From positions 1,229,261 through 1,293,260 of the forward strand of contig NZ_LMIR01000002.1 of NCBI RefSeq assembly GCF_001429165.1: a DNA stretch of 64,000 bases, read 5' to 3'. The position numbers were made by a program, and so were the translations under genes. This document shows, piece after piece, positions 32,284 to 42,943 of this stretch. The stretch is from Agromyces sp. Root81. Lineage in GTDB: Bacteria; Actinomycetota; Actinomycetes; Actinomycetales; Microbacteriaceae. Numbering within the stretch: position 1 is the first letter of the stretch; each line of letters starts with the position of its first letter. The notes beneath the pieces were generated by a model that did not search any database, was not told the DNA's origin, and saw only the letters and a program-made list of their open reading frames with translations.

Positions 32284-32757
32284 TCAGCCGGCGCCCTGCC
32301 CCCGCAGGTGCGCACGCAGCTGCTCGACGACGAGTTCGTGATCGGCGAGCTCGGGCAGCCCCGACACGCCGACGGCCCCGATGACCCCGACCCCGCGGAT
32401 CCGGATCGGCACGACTCCGCCGTGCGCCGCGAACTCCCGCGGGTCGAGGCGGGCGTGCACGTCGAAGTCCTCGCCCTTCGCGCGGAACTCCTCGCCGACG
32501 AGCATCGAGGCCCGTCCGTACCGTTCGACGACGCGGTGCTTGCGATCGAGCCACGCGTCGTTGTCGGCGGTCGCGCCGGGCAGGGCGGCATGGAACACCC
32601 GCTGCGAGCCGAACCAGATCGCGATCGCGACCGGATGCCCCGCCTCTGCGGCGGCGGCTCGGAGCCGCCCTCCGAGCGCCCAGGCGTCGTCGAGGGTGAA
32701 CCGGTCGAACTGCAGTTCGGATGCTTCGGCGACGAGCCGTTCGAGGAGTTCGCTCAT
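32284..32757 (-). CDS. UPF0303 / heme-degrading-domain-like protein (HbpS/GlcG fold)
   Basis: The 157-residue protein has FTLDDAWALGGRLRAAAAEAGHPVAIAIWFGSQRVFHAALPGATADNDAWLDRKHRVVERYGRAS, then EFAAHGGVVPIRIRGVGVIGAVGVSGLPELADHELVVEQL. The GxGVIGAVGVSGLP signature belongs to the DUF336-related UPF0303 family. Some HbpS/GlcG-fold members bind heme or corrinoids; the function of this branch is unknown. Its ATG overlaps the stop of the upstream alcohol dehydrogenase gene (ATGA), so the two are co-expressed. Confidence 0.8.
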   Translation of the reverse strand: MSELLERLVAEASELQFDRFTLDDAWALGGRLRAAAAEAGHPVAIAIWFGSQRVFHAALPGATADNDAWLDRKHRVVERYGRASMLVGEEFRAKGEDFDVHARLDPREFAAHGGVVPIRIRGVGVIGAVGVSGLPELADHELVVEQLRAHLRGQGAG

Positions 32758-33803
32758 GGGCGCAGCAGCACCTTCGTCGCGCGCCGCTCGTCCATCGCGG
32801 CGTAGGCCGCTGCGGCGTCGGCGAGCGGGAGCTCGAGGTCGAACACGAGCCCGGGCTCGATCGCGCCCGAGCGCACGTCGGGCAGCAGCTCCTCGATGTA
32901 GCCGCGCACCGGGGCCACACCGCCGTTCACGCCGACGTTCCGGTTGAAGAGCGGGCGCACCGGCAGCTCGGGCCCGCCGTTCGGCACGCCGACGTAGCCG
33001 ACCATGCCGCCGGGGCGGGCGCTGCGGATCGCCTGGTCCATCGACTCCTTCGTGCCGACGCACTCGAGCACGCGATCTGCGCCGATCCCCCCGGTGAGCT
33101 CCTGCACCCGGGCGACGCCCTCGTCACCGCGCTCGGCCACCACGTGAGTGGCACCGAACCGGCGAGCCAGCGCCTGCCGCTCGGGATGCCGCGACATCGC
33201 GATGATCGTCGTCGCCCCGAGCCGCTTCGCCGCGATGATCGCGCAGAGGCCGACGGCGCCGTCGCCCACGACGGCGACGGAGTCGCCCGTGGAGACGCCT
33301 GCGGAGACGGCGGCGTGGTGGCCGGTGCCCATCACGTCGGCGAGCGTGAGGAGGCCCGGCACCTCGTCGTCGCGCACCGGGCCGGGCACGACCACGAGCG
33401 TGCCGTCGGCGAGCGGCACCCGCACGCGCTCGCCCTGACCGCCGTCGGCGAACGAGCCGACCCGGTCGTCGGAGCCCCACCATCCGCCGTTCAGGCACGA
33501 GGTCGAGACGCCGTTGCGGCAGTTCACGCACGTGTTGTCGCACACGTAGAAGGGGGCGATCACGAAGTCGCCGACCGCGATCGCCGTGACATCCTCGCCG
33601 ATCGCCTCGACGACGCCGATGAACTCGTGCCCGATGCGGTGCGGCTCGGCGGTGGGCGTCACTCCGCGGTACGGCCAGAGGTCGGAGCCGCAGACGCACG
33701 ACGCGACGACCTTCACGATGGCGTCGCCGCCGGTGGAGAGCACCGGGTCCGGAACGGTTTCGACACGGATGTCACGGGGCGCGTGGATGACGGTGGCGAG
33801 CAT
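32754..33803 (-). CDS. Zinc-dependent alcohol dehydrogenase (MDR)
   Basis: The 349-residue medium-chain dehydrogenase has catalytic zinc ligands in CVCGSDLW and RIGHEFIG, and structural-zinc cysteines in VCDNTCVNCRNGVSTSC. The Rossmann fold has VAVVGDGAVGLCAIIAAKRLGA. The closing segment FDLELPLADAAAAYAAMDERRATKVLLRP is typical of the family. The alcohol substrate is unknown. It is cotranscribed with the UPF0303 gene, and 30 bp separate it from the carboxylesterase gene upstream. Confidence 0.92.
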   Translation of the reverse strand: MLATVIHAPRDIRVETVPDPVLSTGGDAIVKVVASCVCGSDLWPYRGVTPTAEPHRIGHEFIGVVEAIGEDVTAIAVGDFVIAPFYVCDNTCVNCRNGVSTSCLNGGWWGSDDRVGSFADGGQGERVRVPLADGTLVVVPGPVRDDEVPGLLTLADVMGTGHHAAVSAGVSTGDSVAVVGDGAVGLCAIIAAKRLGATTIIAMSRHPERQALARRFGATHVVAERGDEGVARVQELTGGIGADRVLECVGTKESMDQAIRSARPGGMVGYVGVPNGGPELPVRPLFNRNVGVNGGVAPVRGYIEELLPDVRSGAIEPGLVFDLELPLADAAAAYAAMDERRATKVLLRP

Positions 33804-33833
33804 GCACCGAGCCTACGCGGCACGCGCGGCGCC

Positions 33834-35405
33834 TCACACGTGCGGCACGAACTCCTGCCACGCGAGCCGCTTCTCGCTGCGCGGGTCGAGCTCGACGCGG
33901 TCGCCCCGGTCGAAGACGAGCGTGCGCCTCGCCACCTCGTCGTAGCGGGGCCAGTCGTCGAGCGGCCGAGCGGATGCCGCGAAGCCCGCCCAGTGCGCCT
34001 GCATGCGCCGTCCGACCGCACGGAACATGCGCCGCCCGCCGAGCATGGTGAGCCCGGCGCCCGTCAGGGTGTCGAACTTCTCGAAGAGCGCGAAGAGTTC
34101 GAGGCCGTGCGTGGCGTCGAGGCCGAGGAGCCGCGGCATCCGCGGGGCCGCATCGAACCGGTACATGTGGGTCGGCGCGTACCGTGAATGCCGTTCGGCC
34201 AGCTTCACGGTCGGGAACCAGAACGTGAAGTCGCCGGCGAAGTCGGCAGCGGGCCGCCGCTCGGGCAACCCAGGATACTGGCGCTTGATCGCCTTGCGCG
34301 AGCGCTTCCGCGTGTTCGCGAAGATCGCACGGATGCGCGGCTTCGTCGTCGGCAGGATGCTGATGCGCCCCTCGAAGAGCGAGCCCTCGCGGTCGTTGGT
34401 GCCGATGATGAGCGGCACCCGGTGCGCGAGCCCGTCGCGGAATGCGTCGAGCGGGCGGTGCGGCAGGAACTCCCCGTCGACGACCGGGGCGAGGCTGATG
34501 GTCCCGGGATCCTCGTCGGGGGTGCGGATCGTGAGGGCCGTCGTCGCCTCGGCGAGCAGCATCGCGTCGGCGGTGCACAGCATCGCCGCGGCATCCTCGA
34601 CCGACTCGCTCTCGAGGTCGTCGTCGTCGACCACGCGGCTGAGCAGTTGCACGTACTCGCCGGCCCATCGCGCCGTCGTCTCGGGAAGGTACACGGCGTT
34701 CGCGGGCGAGCTCTGCGCGATCGCGCGGGAGAACAGGCCCTCGGCGGCGGGCACCGTGAGCAGCGTCGTCACCGAGTTCGCGCCGGCGGACTCGCCGAAG
34801 AGCGTCACGCGGTCGGGATCACCGCCGAACGAGCGGATGTTGCGGCGCACCCATTCGAGTGCGGCGACCTGGTCGCGCAGGCCGAGGTTCGCCTCGATCG
34901 GGCGCTCTGGCCGCGAGTACGCGCGGAAGTCGAGCCAACCGAGCGCCCCGAGGCGGTAGTTCAGGCTGACGTAGACGATCCCGTGCGCGCGCGCGAGCCG
35001 CTCCCCCTGCCTCGGGTACTCCCCCGACGAGCCCACGCTGTAGGCGCCCCCGTGGATGAACACCATGACCGGTCGTCCCGCCGGCCCCACCGCCCCGATC
35101 GCATCGTCGGGCGCGATCACGTTGACACTCAGGCAGTCCTCGCTGCGCGCGAGGCCCGGCGCAGCGCCGATGAACTGCCCCTTCCGCTTCTGCGGCGCCA
35201 CGGGGCCGAACTCGGCGGCATCGCGCACGCCGTCCCACCCCGCCGCCGCGCGCGGTGCCCGGAAGCGGAGCTCGCCCCCGGTCGATGCCGCGTACGGGAT
35301 GCCCCGCCAGCAGCGCACACCGTGACGGCGCACCCCGCGCACCGCGCCCGTCTCCGTCTCGACGACGAGAGCGCGTTCGGCTCCCACTCCAGCCCCCACC
35401 AGCAT
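33834..35405 (-). CDS. Carboxylesterase type B family
   Basis: The 523-residue alpha/beta hydrolase is read from MLVGAGVGAE; the preceding in-frame sequence overlaps a terminator. Family marks are RGIPYAAST, EDCLSVNVIAPDD, the oxyanion-hole stretch VMVFIHGGAYSVGSSGEYP and the nucleophile Ser in LFGESAGANSV. No signal peptide is visible, so it is probably cytoplasmic. It hydrolyses esters of unknown identity. It may share a transcript with the alcohol dehydrogenase downstream (30 bp apart), which could handle the released alcohol (inference). Confidence 0.9.
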   Translation of the reverse strand: MLVGAGVGAERALVVETETGAVRGVRRHGVRCWRGIPYAASTGGELRFRAPRAAAGWDGVRDAAEFGPVAPQKRKGQFIGAAPGLARSEDCLSVNVIAPDDAIGAVGPAGRPVMVFIHGGAYSVGSSGEYPRQGERLARAHGIVYVSLNYRLGALGWLDFRAYSRPERPIEANLGLRDQVAALEWVRRNIRSFGGDPDRVTLFGESAGANSVTTLLTVPAAEGLFSRAIAQSSPANAVYLPETTARWAGEYVQLLSRVVDDDDLESESVEDAAAMLCTADAMLLAEATTALTIRTPDEDPGTISLAPVVDGEFLPHRPLDAFRDGLAHRVPLIIGTNDREGSLFEGRISILPTTKPRIRAIFANTRKRSRKAIKRQYPGLPERRPAADFAGDFTFWFPTVKLAERHSRYAPTHMYRFDAAPRMPRLLGLDATHGLELFALFEKFDTLTGAGLTMLGGRRMFRAVGRRMQAHWAGFAASARPLDDWPRYDEVARRTLVFDRGDRVELDPRSEKRLAWQEFVPHV

Positions 35406-35468
35406 GTGCCGGAGCCTACGCCCGTCGAGTGAACACCCGCCGCCGTTCGTCGAACCGCGCGTGAACGC

Positions 35469-35506
35469 GACGGGGCCGGGCTGCTCCAGCACAGCCCGGC
35501 CCCGTC
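35469..35506 (-). terminator. Hairpin terminator after the subtilase gene
   Basis: GACGGGGCCGGGCTG (35469-35483) pairs perfectly with CAGCCCGGCCCCGTC (35492-35506), loop 8 nt, followed on the minus strand by a short mixed sequence. It lies just downstream of the minus-strand subtilase stop (35521). Confidence 0.75.
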
Positions 35507-35520
35507 GTGTCATCGAGCGA

Positions 35521-37302
35521 TCAGTGTCCGATCGCCGTGCGGGCGTTCACCACGCCGGTTCCGAAGAAGCCGTTGTTCGTGGTGCTCCCCTCGCAGGTGT
35601 GCGTGGCGGTCACGGTCGAACCGCTCGGCAGGTTCCGCGTGTAGGTGAACTCGGCCGGCACGGGGCACGCCGTGTCGACCGCGCTCTTCGTGAGCACCGT
35701 CTCGACGACGGCCGGCGGCAGGTACCTGCCGCCGCGGATGACGTCGGGCAGGCCGTACTTGCTCACGATGAGCGCCGCGACGCCGGCCGCGTGCGGCGAG
35801 GCCATCGACGTTCCCTGCAGGTACTGGTAGTACCCGCAGGTGGTGCCCGCCGCGTCGCAGCTCTTCACGACGTACTCCACCGTCGGGTTGCCGTCGGCGT
35901 CGATCTCGCCGTTCGCCTCGGCGAGGGCCTTCGGGTACGCCGCGAGCGTCGCCTTGGTGATGTCGCGCGTGTTCGCGGGCGTGTCGTAGACGTCGCCACC
36001 CGGGGCCGCGACATCCACGTAGCCGTTGCCGTAGTCGGAGTAGTACGCCTTGCGGCCCGACTGGCCGATGCTCGACACCGAGATGACGCCGTCGCCCTCG
36101 GAGGGCGTCGAGACGCAGCTCGCGGGGTCGAGCAGGTCGCGCGTGTACGCGACCTCGCCTTCCACATCGGCGAAGTCGGGGCTCGACGCGTCGGTCATGA
36201 CCTTCGTGTAGTCGGTCGCGCCGTTGCCGGCGGCCGAGACGAGCGTCACCCCGCGGTTGCGGGCGAAGTCGAGCGCGCGCTGCATGGCCTCGACGATCGT
36301 GCGCTGCTCGGCCTGGTCCTCGGCGGAATCGGCGGGGTGGCTCGAGCAGTTGAAGAGCCACGGGTCGATGTAGTAGCTCATGTTGACGACGTCGACGCCG
36401 ACCTTGCCGGCGTACGTCAGCGCGTCGAGCGACGGCTGAAGGAAGAAGTATCCCGAGTCCTGCCCGGCGCGGAGGTTCACGAGCGAGACCTCGGGTGCCA
36501 CGCCCGCGATGCCGATGCCGTTGATGGGGGCGCCGATGGTCGAGGCGACGTGCGTGCCGTGACCGTCTTCGTCGACGTCGGCGGCGTCCTCGCAGGACTG
36601 GTCGGCTTCCTCTTCGCACGGCCCGTCGATCGGGTCGCCGTTCGCGTCGAACGGGATGTCGACGGTGAAGTTGCGGCTGAGCTCGGCGTTGAAGTTGGGG
36701 GCGATGTCGGGGTGCGAGCCGTCGACGCCGGTGTCGATGACGCCGACGAGCACGCCCTTGCGCCCCTTCTCCCACTTGTAGGAGCCGTCGACGGTCGCGC
36801 CGATCGCCTGCATGTCCCACTGCAGCGATGCGAGCGGCTCCGCGGCGGGCTTGCCCTTGCCGTTGCCGTTGCCGTTGCCGCCCGCGTTCTGCTTCGCGGC
36901 GGATGCCCCGGCCCCCGCGGCGCGCACCTCGGATTCGGCGGCGTCGAACTTCTTGGCGTCACCGGCGGCGGTGCGTGCCGCGGGCACATCGGCGATGACA
37001 CGGTTCTGCGCGGTGCCCTCGATCACCCCCTGTCCGGCGGCGACCTCGGAGAAGTCCGAGGCGGTCGTGACCACGGTGGCGACGCCGACATCCGTGTTCT
37101 CACTGACGATGGTGCCGCCCGCCGCGGCGACCGCGGCGTGCGCGGCCTCACTCGGGGTGCCTTCGGCGAAGAGCACCACGTACTCCTGTTCCCCGGTCAC
37201 CTCGCCTCCGGTCGAGGTCGCGGCACCGGCCGACGTGGCGGCGAGGGCCGTCATGGTCAAAGCGAGTGCGGATGTTGCGGCGATCGTTCGAAACCTGCGC
37301 AT
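35521..37302 (-). CDS. Secreted S8 family serine protease (subtilase)
   Basis: I read 593 residues from MRRFRT (TGGAG upstream). A signal peptide (ALALTMTALAATSAGAA) is followed by an I9-like propeptide (about 40-110) and a Gly/Asn/Lys-rich linker (NAGGNGNGNGKGK). The catalytic triad is Asp190 (GVIDTGVDGSHPD), His248 (EDGHGTHVAST) and Ser499 (QGTSMASPHAAG), with oxyanion Asn360 (AAGNG). An acidic insertion with cysteines (GPCEEEADQSCEDAADVDEDG) lies just before the His motif and may be a calcium- or disulfide-stabilised loop. It is an extracellular protease of general nutrient type. Confidence 0.93.
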   Translation of the reverse strand: MRRFRTIAATSALALTMTALAATSAGAATSTGGEVTGEQEYVVLFAEGTPSEAAHAAVAAAGGTIVSENTDVGVATVVTTASDFSEVAAGQGVIEGTAQNRVIADVPAARTAAGDAKKFDAAESEVRAAGAGASAAKQNAGGNGNGNGKGKPAAEPLASLQWDMQAIGATVDGSYKWEKGRKGVLVGVIDTGVDGSHPDIAPNFNAELSRNFTVDIPFDANGDPIDGPCEEEADQSCEDAADVDEDGHGTHVASTIGAPINGIGIAGVAPEVSLVNLRAGQDSGYFFLQPSLDALTYAGKVGVDVVNMSYYIDPWLFNCSSHPADSAEDQAEQRTIVEAMQRALDFARNRGVTLVSAAGNGATDYTKVMTDASSPDFADVEGEVAYTRDLLDPASCVSTPSEGDGVISVSSIGQSGRKAYYSDYGNGYVDVAAPGGDVYDTPANTRDITKATLAAYPKALAEANGEIDADGNPTVEYVVKSCDAAGTTCGYYQYLQGTSMASPHAAGVAALIVSKYGLPDVIRGGRYLPPAVVETVLTKSAVDTACPVPAEFTYTRNLPSGSTVTATHTCEGSTTNNGFFGTGVVNARTAIGH

Positions 37303-37494
37303 GACGCTCCATTCACGAGACATGTTGAGCGCGATCCTGCCACGGCGCGACGAGCGTGGACAAGGGGGTGATTTCGATCGTGCGAAGACCGGCGCGCACG
37401 CCGATCAGCGCGCAGGATGTGCGCGCGCTGATGGCGATTCCGACCGCATGTGCGAGCCCACGGCGCCGATCGCGGCGCGGGCCCGCAAGCCGTC

Positions 37495-37986
37495 TCAGCC
37501 TGCCGTGGCTCTCGCCGACGTTCGTGCCGGTGACGGCACGAGCATGCGCAGCGCCCAACCGAAGAGCACGAAGATCACGCCGACCCCCGCCGCGAACAGG
37601 GCGACGCCGAACGAGACGACCGAGGTGAAGAGCGAGGCCCGCAGGAACGACGCGTTCATCACGGTCTCGCGCACGGGGTCGTCCTGGTCGAGCTCGGCGT
37701 ACGTCTTGCCGCCGCTCGCCTCGAGCGCGTGGGCGTTGATGACGCCGGCCTGGATGAAGGCGTCGATCGGTCCGTCGACGGTCTTGCCCGCGAAGTACGG
37801 CGAGTCGTCGGGGATCGTGATGTTCTCGGCCCTGAGCTGGTTCGAGACCCCGATCCAGGCGAGGATGGCCACGACGATCAACAGGATGCCGCCGACGACG
37901 CCGGCCAATCCGATGAGCCGGATGCCGCGTCGCTGTCCGTGCGTCAGCACGACCTCGCCGATCTCGTCTCCGTTTGCTGCAGACAT
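37495..37986 (-). CDS. Small two-helix membrane protein of unknown function
   Basis: The 163-residue protein has TM helices at about residues 22-45 (RLIGLAGVVGGILLIVVAILAWIGV) and 122-150 (SLFTSVVSFGVALFAAGVGVIFVLFGWAL), separated by a roughly 75-residue hydrophilic domain with DPVRETVMNASFLRASLF. Similar actinobacterial proteins are often mislabelled as LigA-type dioxygenases; no enzyme motif supports that here. It is divergent from the MFS gene at 38118. The 190 bp between it and the subtilase start show no clear feature. Confidence 0.7.
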   Translation of the reverse strand: MSAANGDEIGEVVLTHGQRRGIRLIGLAGVVGGILLIVVAILAWIGVSNQLRAENITIPDDSPYFAGKTVDGPIDAFIQAGVINAHALEASGGKTYAELDQDDPVRETVMNASFLRASLFTSVVSFGVALFAAGVGVIFVLFGWALRMLVPSPARTSARATAG

Positions 37987-38117
37987 GTCGCCTCCCCCGG
38001 GATCATCACTGCTGTCGCCACACTAGCCCCGCGAGCCGCAGCGGCGGAAGACCTCGTCGGGGCGTCGTGCGGACCTCGTGGTGCTGCGCTGTCGGTCGGG
38101 TGCAACAGAATACTGAA

Positions 38118-39392
38118 GTGATCAGCGCGAGGACGTTCTGGAGTGCCCTTCCCACCGAAGGACGGTGGCTGCTCTCGACGGTCGCCATCCAGACGCTCGG
38201 CCGCGGGCTGACCCTGCCGTTCACGATCATCTACCTGCACGAGGTGCGGGGATTCGACCTCGGGCTCTCCGGCGCACTGATGAGCCTCATCGCGATCGTC
38301 GGACTCATCGTGACCGGCCCGGGCGGCACGCTCATCGACCGCTTCGGCGCGAAGGCCGTGCTCCTCGTCGGGCTCGTCGCGATGATCGCCGGCTGCACCC
38401 TGCTCGCGTTCGCCACCAGCCCCGCGGTCGCGGCCGTCGGCCTCGTGCTGATCGGCGTGAACTTCGGCGTCTCCTGGCCGGGGTTCAACGCGCTCATCGC
38501 CGCGGTGGTCTCCGGCGACCTCCGACAGCAGTACTTCGGCGTGAACTTCGCGCTCGTGAACCTCGGCATCGGCGTCGGCGGCATCATCGGCGGGTTCTAC
38601 ATCGACGTCGATTCGCCCGAGACGTTCACCGTGATCTTCCTCATCGACGCGGCGAGCAGCCTCATCCCCATGGCGCTGCTGCTCGGGCCGCTGCGCAATG
38701 TGCGCTCGCATTCCGAGCCGACCGAGGAGTCCGCTGCGGCCGGCGGCTATCGCGAGATCCTCCGGCAGCCGGCCGTGCTGTGGCTCACGCTCCTCACGTT
38801 CATCGCCATGTTCATCGGCTACGGCCAGATGGAGGCCGGCTTCCCGGCCTACGCGCGGCAGGTGGCCGAGGTCTCGACGCGCGTCATCGGCTTCGCGTTC
38901 GCCGTGAACACGGCGGTCATCGTGCTGCTGCAGTTCACCGTGCTGGCGAAGATCAGCGGCAGGCGCCGCACCCGCGTGATGTGGGTCATGGCCGGGGTCT
39001 GGGCGCTCTCGTGGCTCATCCTCGGCGCCGCCGGGCTGCTGCCCGATTCGCTCGCGGCGGCGATCGGCGTGATCGCCTTCATGGGCGTCTTCGCGTTCGG
39101 CGAGACCCTGCTGCAGCCGACGGTGCCCGCGATCTACAACGACCTCGCCTCCGATCACAACCGCGGCCGCTACAACGCGATCAACTCGGCAGCGTTCCAG
39201 GGCGGAGCCATCGCCGGGCCGATCGCCGCGGGCCTGCTGCTCGGCCACGATCTCGACGCCGTGTACATCGCCATCATGGTCCTCGGCTGTCTCGGCATCG
39301 GCGCGCTCGCCCTCGCCCTCGAGCGCCGCATCCCGGCGAGCGCGAACGGCGTGCGCGCCCCCGAATCCGAGAGCGGCGTCGCCGTCGACTGA
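38118..39392 (+). CDS. MFS transporter
   Basis: The 424-residue 12-TM transporter is read from a GTG (VISARTFWSALP). No good ribosome binding site is visible and a leaderless transcript is possible. It has the MFS loop-2 motif GTLIDRFGAKAVLL and helix pattern NFGVSWPGFNALIAAVV, similar to MdtH/YfcJ-like exporters (COG0477). Substrate unknown. Convergent with clpB across a hairpin at 39428. Confidence 0.85.
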   Translation: MISARTFWSALPTEGRWLLSTVAIQTLGRGLTLPFTIIYLHEVRGFDLGLSGALMSLIAIVGLIVTGPGGTLIDRFGAKAVLLVGLVAMIAGCTLLAFATSPAVAAVGLVLIGVNFGVSWPGFNALIAAVVSGDLRQQYFGVNFALVNLGIGVGGIIGGFYIDVDSPETFTVIFLIDAASSLIPMALLLGPLRNVRSHSEPTEESAAAGGYREILRQPAVLWLTLLTFIAMFIGYGQMEAGFPAYARQVAEVSTRVIGFAFAVNTAVIVLLQFTVLAKISGRRRTRVMWVMAGVWALSWLILGAAGLLPDSLAAAIGVIAFMGVFAFGETLLQPTVPAIYNDLASDHNRGRYNAINSAAFQGGAIAGPIAAGLLLGHDLDAVYIAIMVLGCLGIGALALALERRIPASANGVRAPESESGVAVD

Positions 39393-39427
39393 CGGTCGAC
39401 GCGTCGCTCCGCGGGCGCACAGCGCGG

Positions 39428-39463
39428 CGCGGCATCCGCTCGAATCACTGAGCGGATGCCGCG
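39428..39463. terminator. Bidirectional hairpin terminator between MFS and clpB genes
   Basis: CGCGGCATCCGCTC (39428-39441) pairs perfectly with GAGCGGATGCCGCG (39450-39463), loop 8 nt. It lies between convergent gene ends 39392 and 39474 and is built from the GGCATCCG octamer that recurs through the window. Confidence 0.75.
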
Positions 39464-39473
39464 TCGACGGCGC

Positions 39474-41642
<2,169 letters not shown>

Positions 41643-41663
41643 AGGCTCTCCCTTCGTTCAAAA

Positions 41664-41684
41664 CTTGAGTGTACTTGACTCAAC
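41664..41684 (-). promoter_or_regulatory. HAIR operator (HspR binding site) of clpB
   Basis: CTTGAGT (41664-41670), 7 bp, then ACTCAAC (41678-41684) matches the HspR-associated inverted repeat consensus CTTGAGT-N7-ACTCAAG with one mismatch. It is 22 bp upstream of the clpB start. HspR repressors use this site in front of clpB and dnaK in streptomycetes and mycobacteria; no hspR gene is in the window. Confidence 0.88.
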
Positions 41685-41792
41685 TTTGGCGAGAGGGCTG
41701 GTATTCCGGCTCGTCGACCGAATCTCCCCCGAGCTTCACGGTAGACGGATGCCCCGTGCCGCGCCAGCGATCGGCGGGTACTGCGACCGTCC

Positions 41793-42035
41793 TCAGCCGA
41801 CGACCTCGACGGCGATCATCGTGGTGCGCTGCACCCCCGCGGGGGTCGGCCAGTGCTCGACCGTCGCACCCTCGTCGTCGCAGTCGATGAGGTGGTTGAT
41901 CCGTTCGAACGTCTCGCCGTCGGGCTGCTCGACGAGGATGCGGATCAGCTTGCCCGAACCGCTCGCCGCGCGGATCTCGTCGGCGGTGAACGGCGTCGGC
42001 AGGAGGCCCGGCCCGAGCACGTGGGGGTCGCTCAT
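41793..42035 (-). CDS. Small protein of unknown function
   Basis: The 80-residue acidic protein ([24 protein letters not shown]...) has no signal peptide or TM helix. It contains [34 protein letters not shown], which looks like a small beta-barrel or sheet. I do not recognise a family with confidence. It is divergent from the YceI remnant and lies downstream of the clpB promoter region. Codon use matches neighbouring genes and supports a real gene. Confidence 0.6.
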   Translation of the reverse strand: MSDPHVLGPGLLPTPFTADEIRAASGSGKLIRILVEQPDGETFERINHLIDCDDEGATVEHWPTPAGVQRTTMIAVEVVG

Positions 42036-42143
42036 GCACGACAGTCTGCGACATCCGCCGTCATCTCGACAGGTTCGCAGCGCGTTCGATGCGTTCTCAT
42101 ACGTTGATCCGTCATGCTCGAAGCCCGACCCCTGGGAGCCGCA

Positions 42144-42455
42144 TTGCAGAAGCGCACGAAGATCATCACCGCATCGATCGTCGCCGGCGGGCTCGTGCTC
42201 GGCGCGACCGTCGCCATCGCCGCGCCCATCGTCTACCGCGACCCCATCGTCGGCGAGGCGGAGTCCGCTCCGTCGGTGACGTTCGCTCCGACGGCGACGG
42301 CCGAACCGGGCACCGCGGCGCCCGACCTCAGTGGAACCTGGGCCGTGGTCGACGGGTCGTTCGCCGGCTACCGCGTCGAGGCGCCCAACCTCGGCTTCGT
42401 CTCGGTCGAGCCCGACGGCGTCATCGAATTCTCGCTGGTGCTCGCGCGGGGCTGA
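42144..42455 (+). pseudogene. YceI family protein with large internal in-frame deletion
   Basis: The predicted 103 residues (TTG at 42144 with GGGAG 5 nt upstream; an ATG at 42114 lacks a ribosome site) begin like actinobacterial membrane-anchored YceI proteins: TM helix [27 protein letters not shown], then DLSGTWAVVDGSFAGYRV. The usual ~100-residue lipocalin-like core is absent. The text jumps to EAPNLGFVSVEPDGVIEFSLVLARG, which resembles the normal YceI C-terminus. The family is normally about 200-230 residues. The frame is intact, so a short protein may still be made, but isoprenoid binding should be lost. Confidence 0.65.
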
Positions 42456-42457
42456 GG

Positions 42458-42916
42458 TCACGTACGGCGTCGCTCGAAACGGGCGCGGGCCGCGGCATGC
42501 GCCTCGGTGAGCAGCCGGACGACGAGCTCCAGCGTCGCGGCACCCGGGTTCACCACAGCGACCCAGCCGAGTTCGCCGTAGACCGGGTGGGGCATCACCA
42601 CATCGACAGCCGCGAAGTCACGGCTTCGGCTCAGGCGCCGCGGCTCCTCGCCCGTGAGTTCGACGAACGTCGTGCGGCCGACGTGGACGTTCACCCGCCA
42701 ACGGCCCGCTCCGAGCTTCGAAGCGGTGTCATCGGGGTAGTCCTTGGTGACGATGGTGCCGTACGGCTGTACGTTCGCAGGCATCCGTCCGTCTGGTGCG
42801 CAGTAGAAGAACGCGTCACCCCACGCCAGCTCCGGGAGCCCGCTGCCCGGCGCCGGTTCGACGACGAGCACGCCGTCGAACGTCCGCACCTTCTCGATGA
42901 TCTGCTGCATACTCAT
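42458..42916 (-). CDS. DUF6194 family protein
   Basis: The 152-residue protein (MSMQQIIEKVRTFDGVLVVEPAPGSGLPELAWGDAFFYCAPDG, then TIVTKDYPDDTASKL and RWRVNVHVGRTTFVEL) matches the pattern I recall for DUF6194, a cytoplasmic family of unknown function related in style to MmcQ/YjbR-like folds. A second in-frame ATG lies two codons in. It is divergent from the double-MerR regulator with only 26 bp between the start codons, so the two share one promoter region and are probably functionally linked. Confidence 0.7.
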   Translation of the reverse strand: MSMQQIIEKVRTFDGVLVVEPAPGSGLPELAWGDAFFYCAPDGRMPANVQPYGTIVTKDYPDDTASKLGAGRWRVNVHVGRTTFVELTGEEPRRLSRSRDFAAVDVVMPHPVYGELGWVAVVNPGAATLELVVRLLTEAHAAARARFERRRT

Positions 42917-42920
42917 GGTT

Positions 42921-42943
42921 CAAGCATCACCTTCAACTGCTTG
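42921..42943. promoter_or_regulatory. Dyad in the DUF6194 / MerR divergent promoter
   Basis: CAAGCA (42921-42926) and TGCTTG (42938-42943) form a 6-bp inverted repeat with an 11-bp spacer between the divergent starts. It is a candidate site for the adjacent MerR-type regulator; the short arms limit confidence. Confidence 0.4.

Noticed and set aside
37495..37986. Aromatic ring-opening dioxygenase (LigA) annotation
   Set aside because: The protein has two TM helices and no dioxygenase metal motif; the label seems to be a recurrent misannotation of high-GC proteins.
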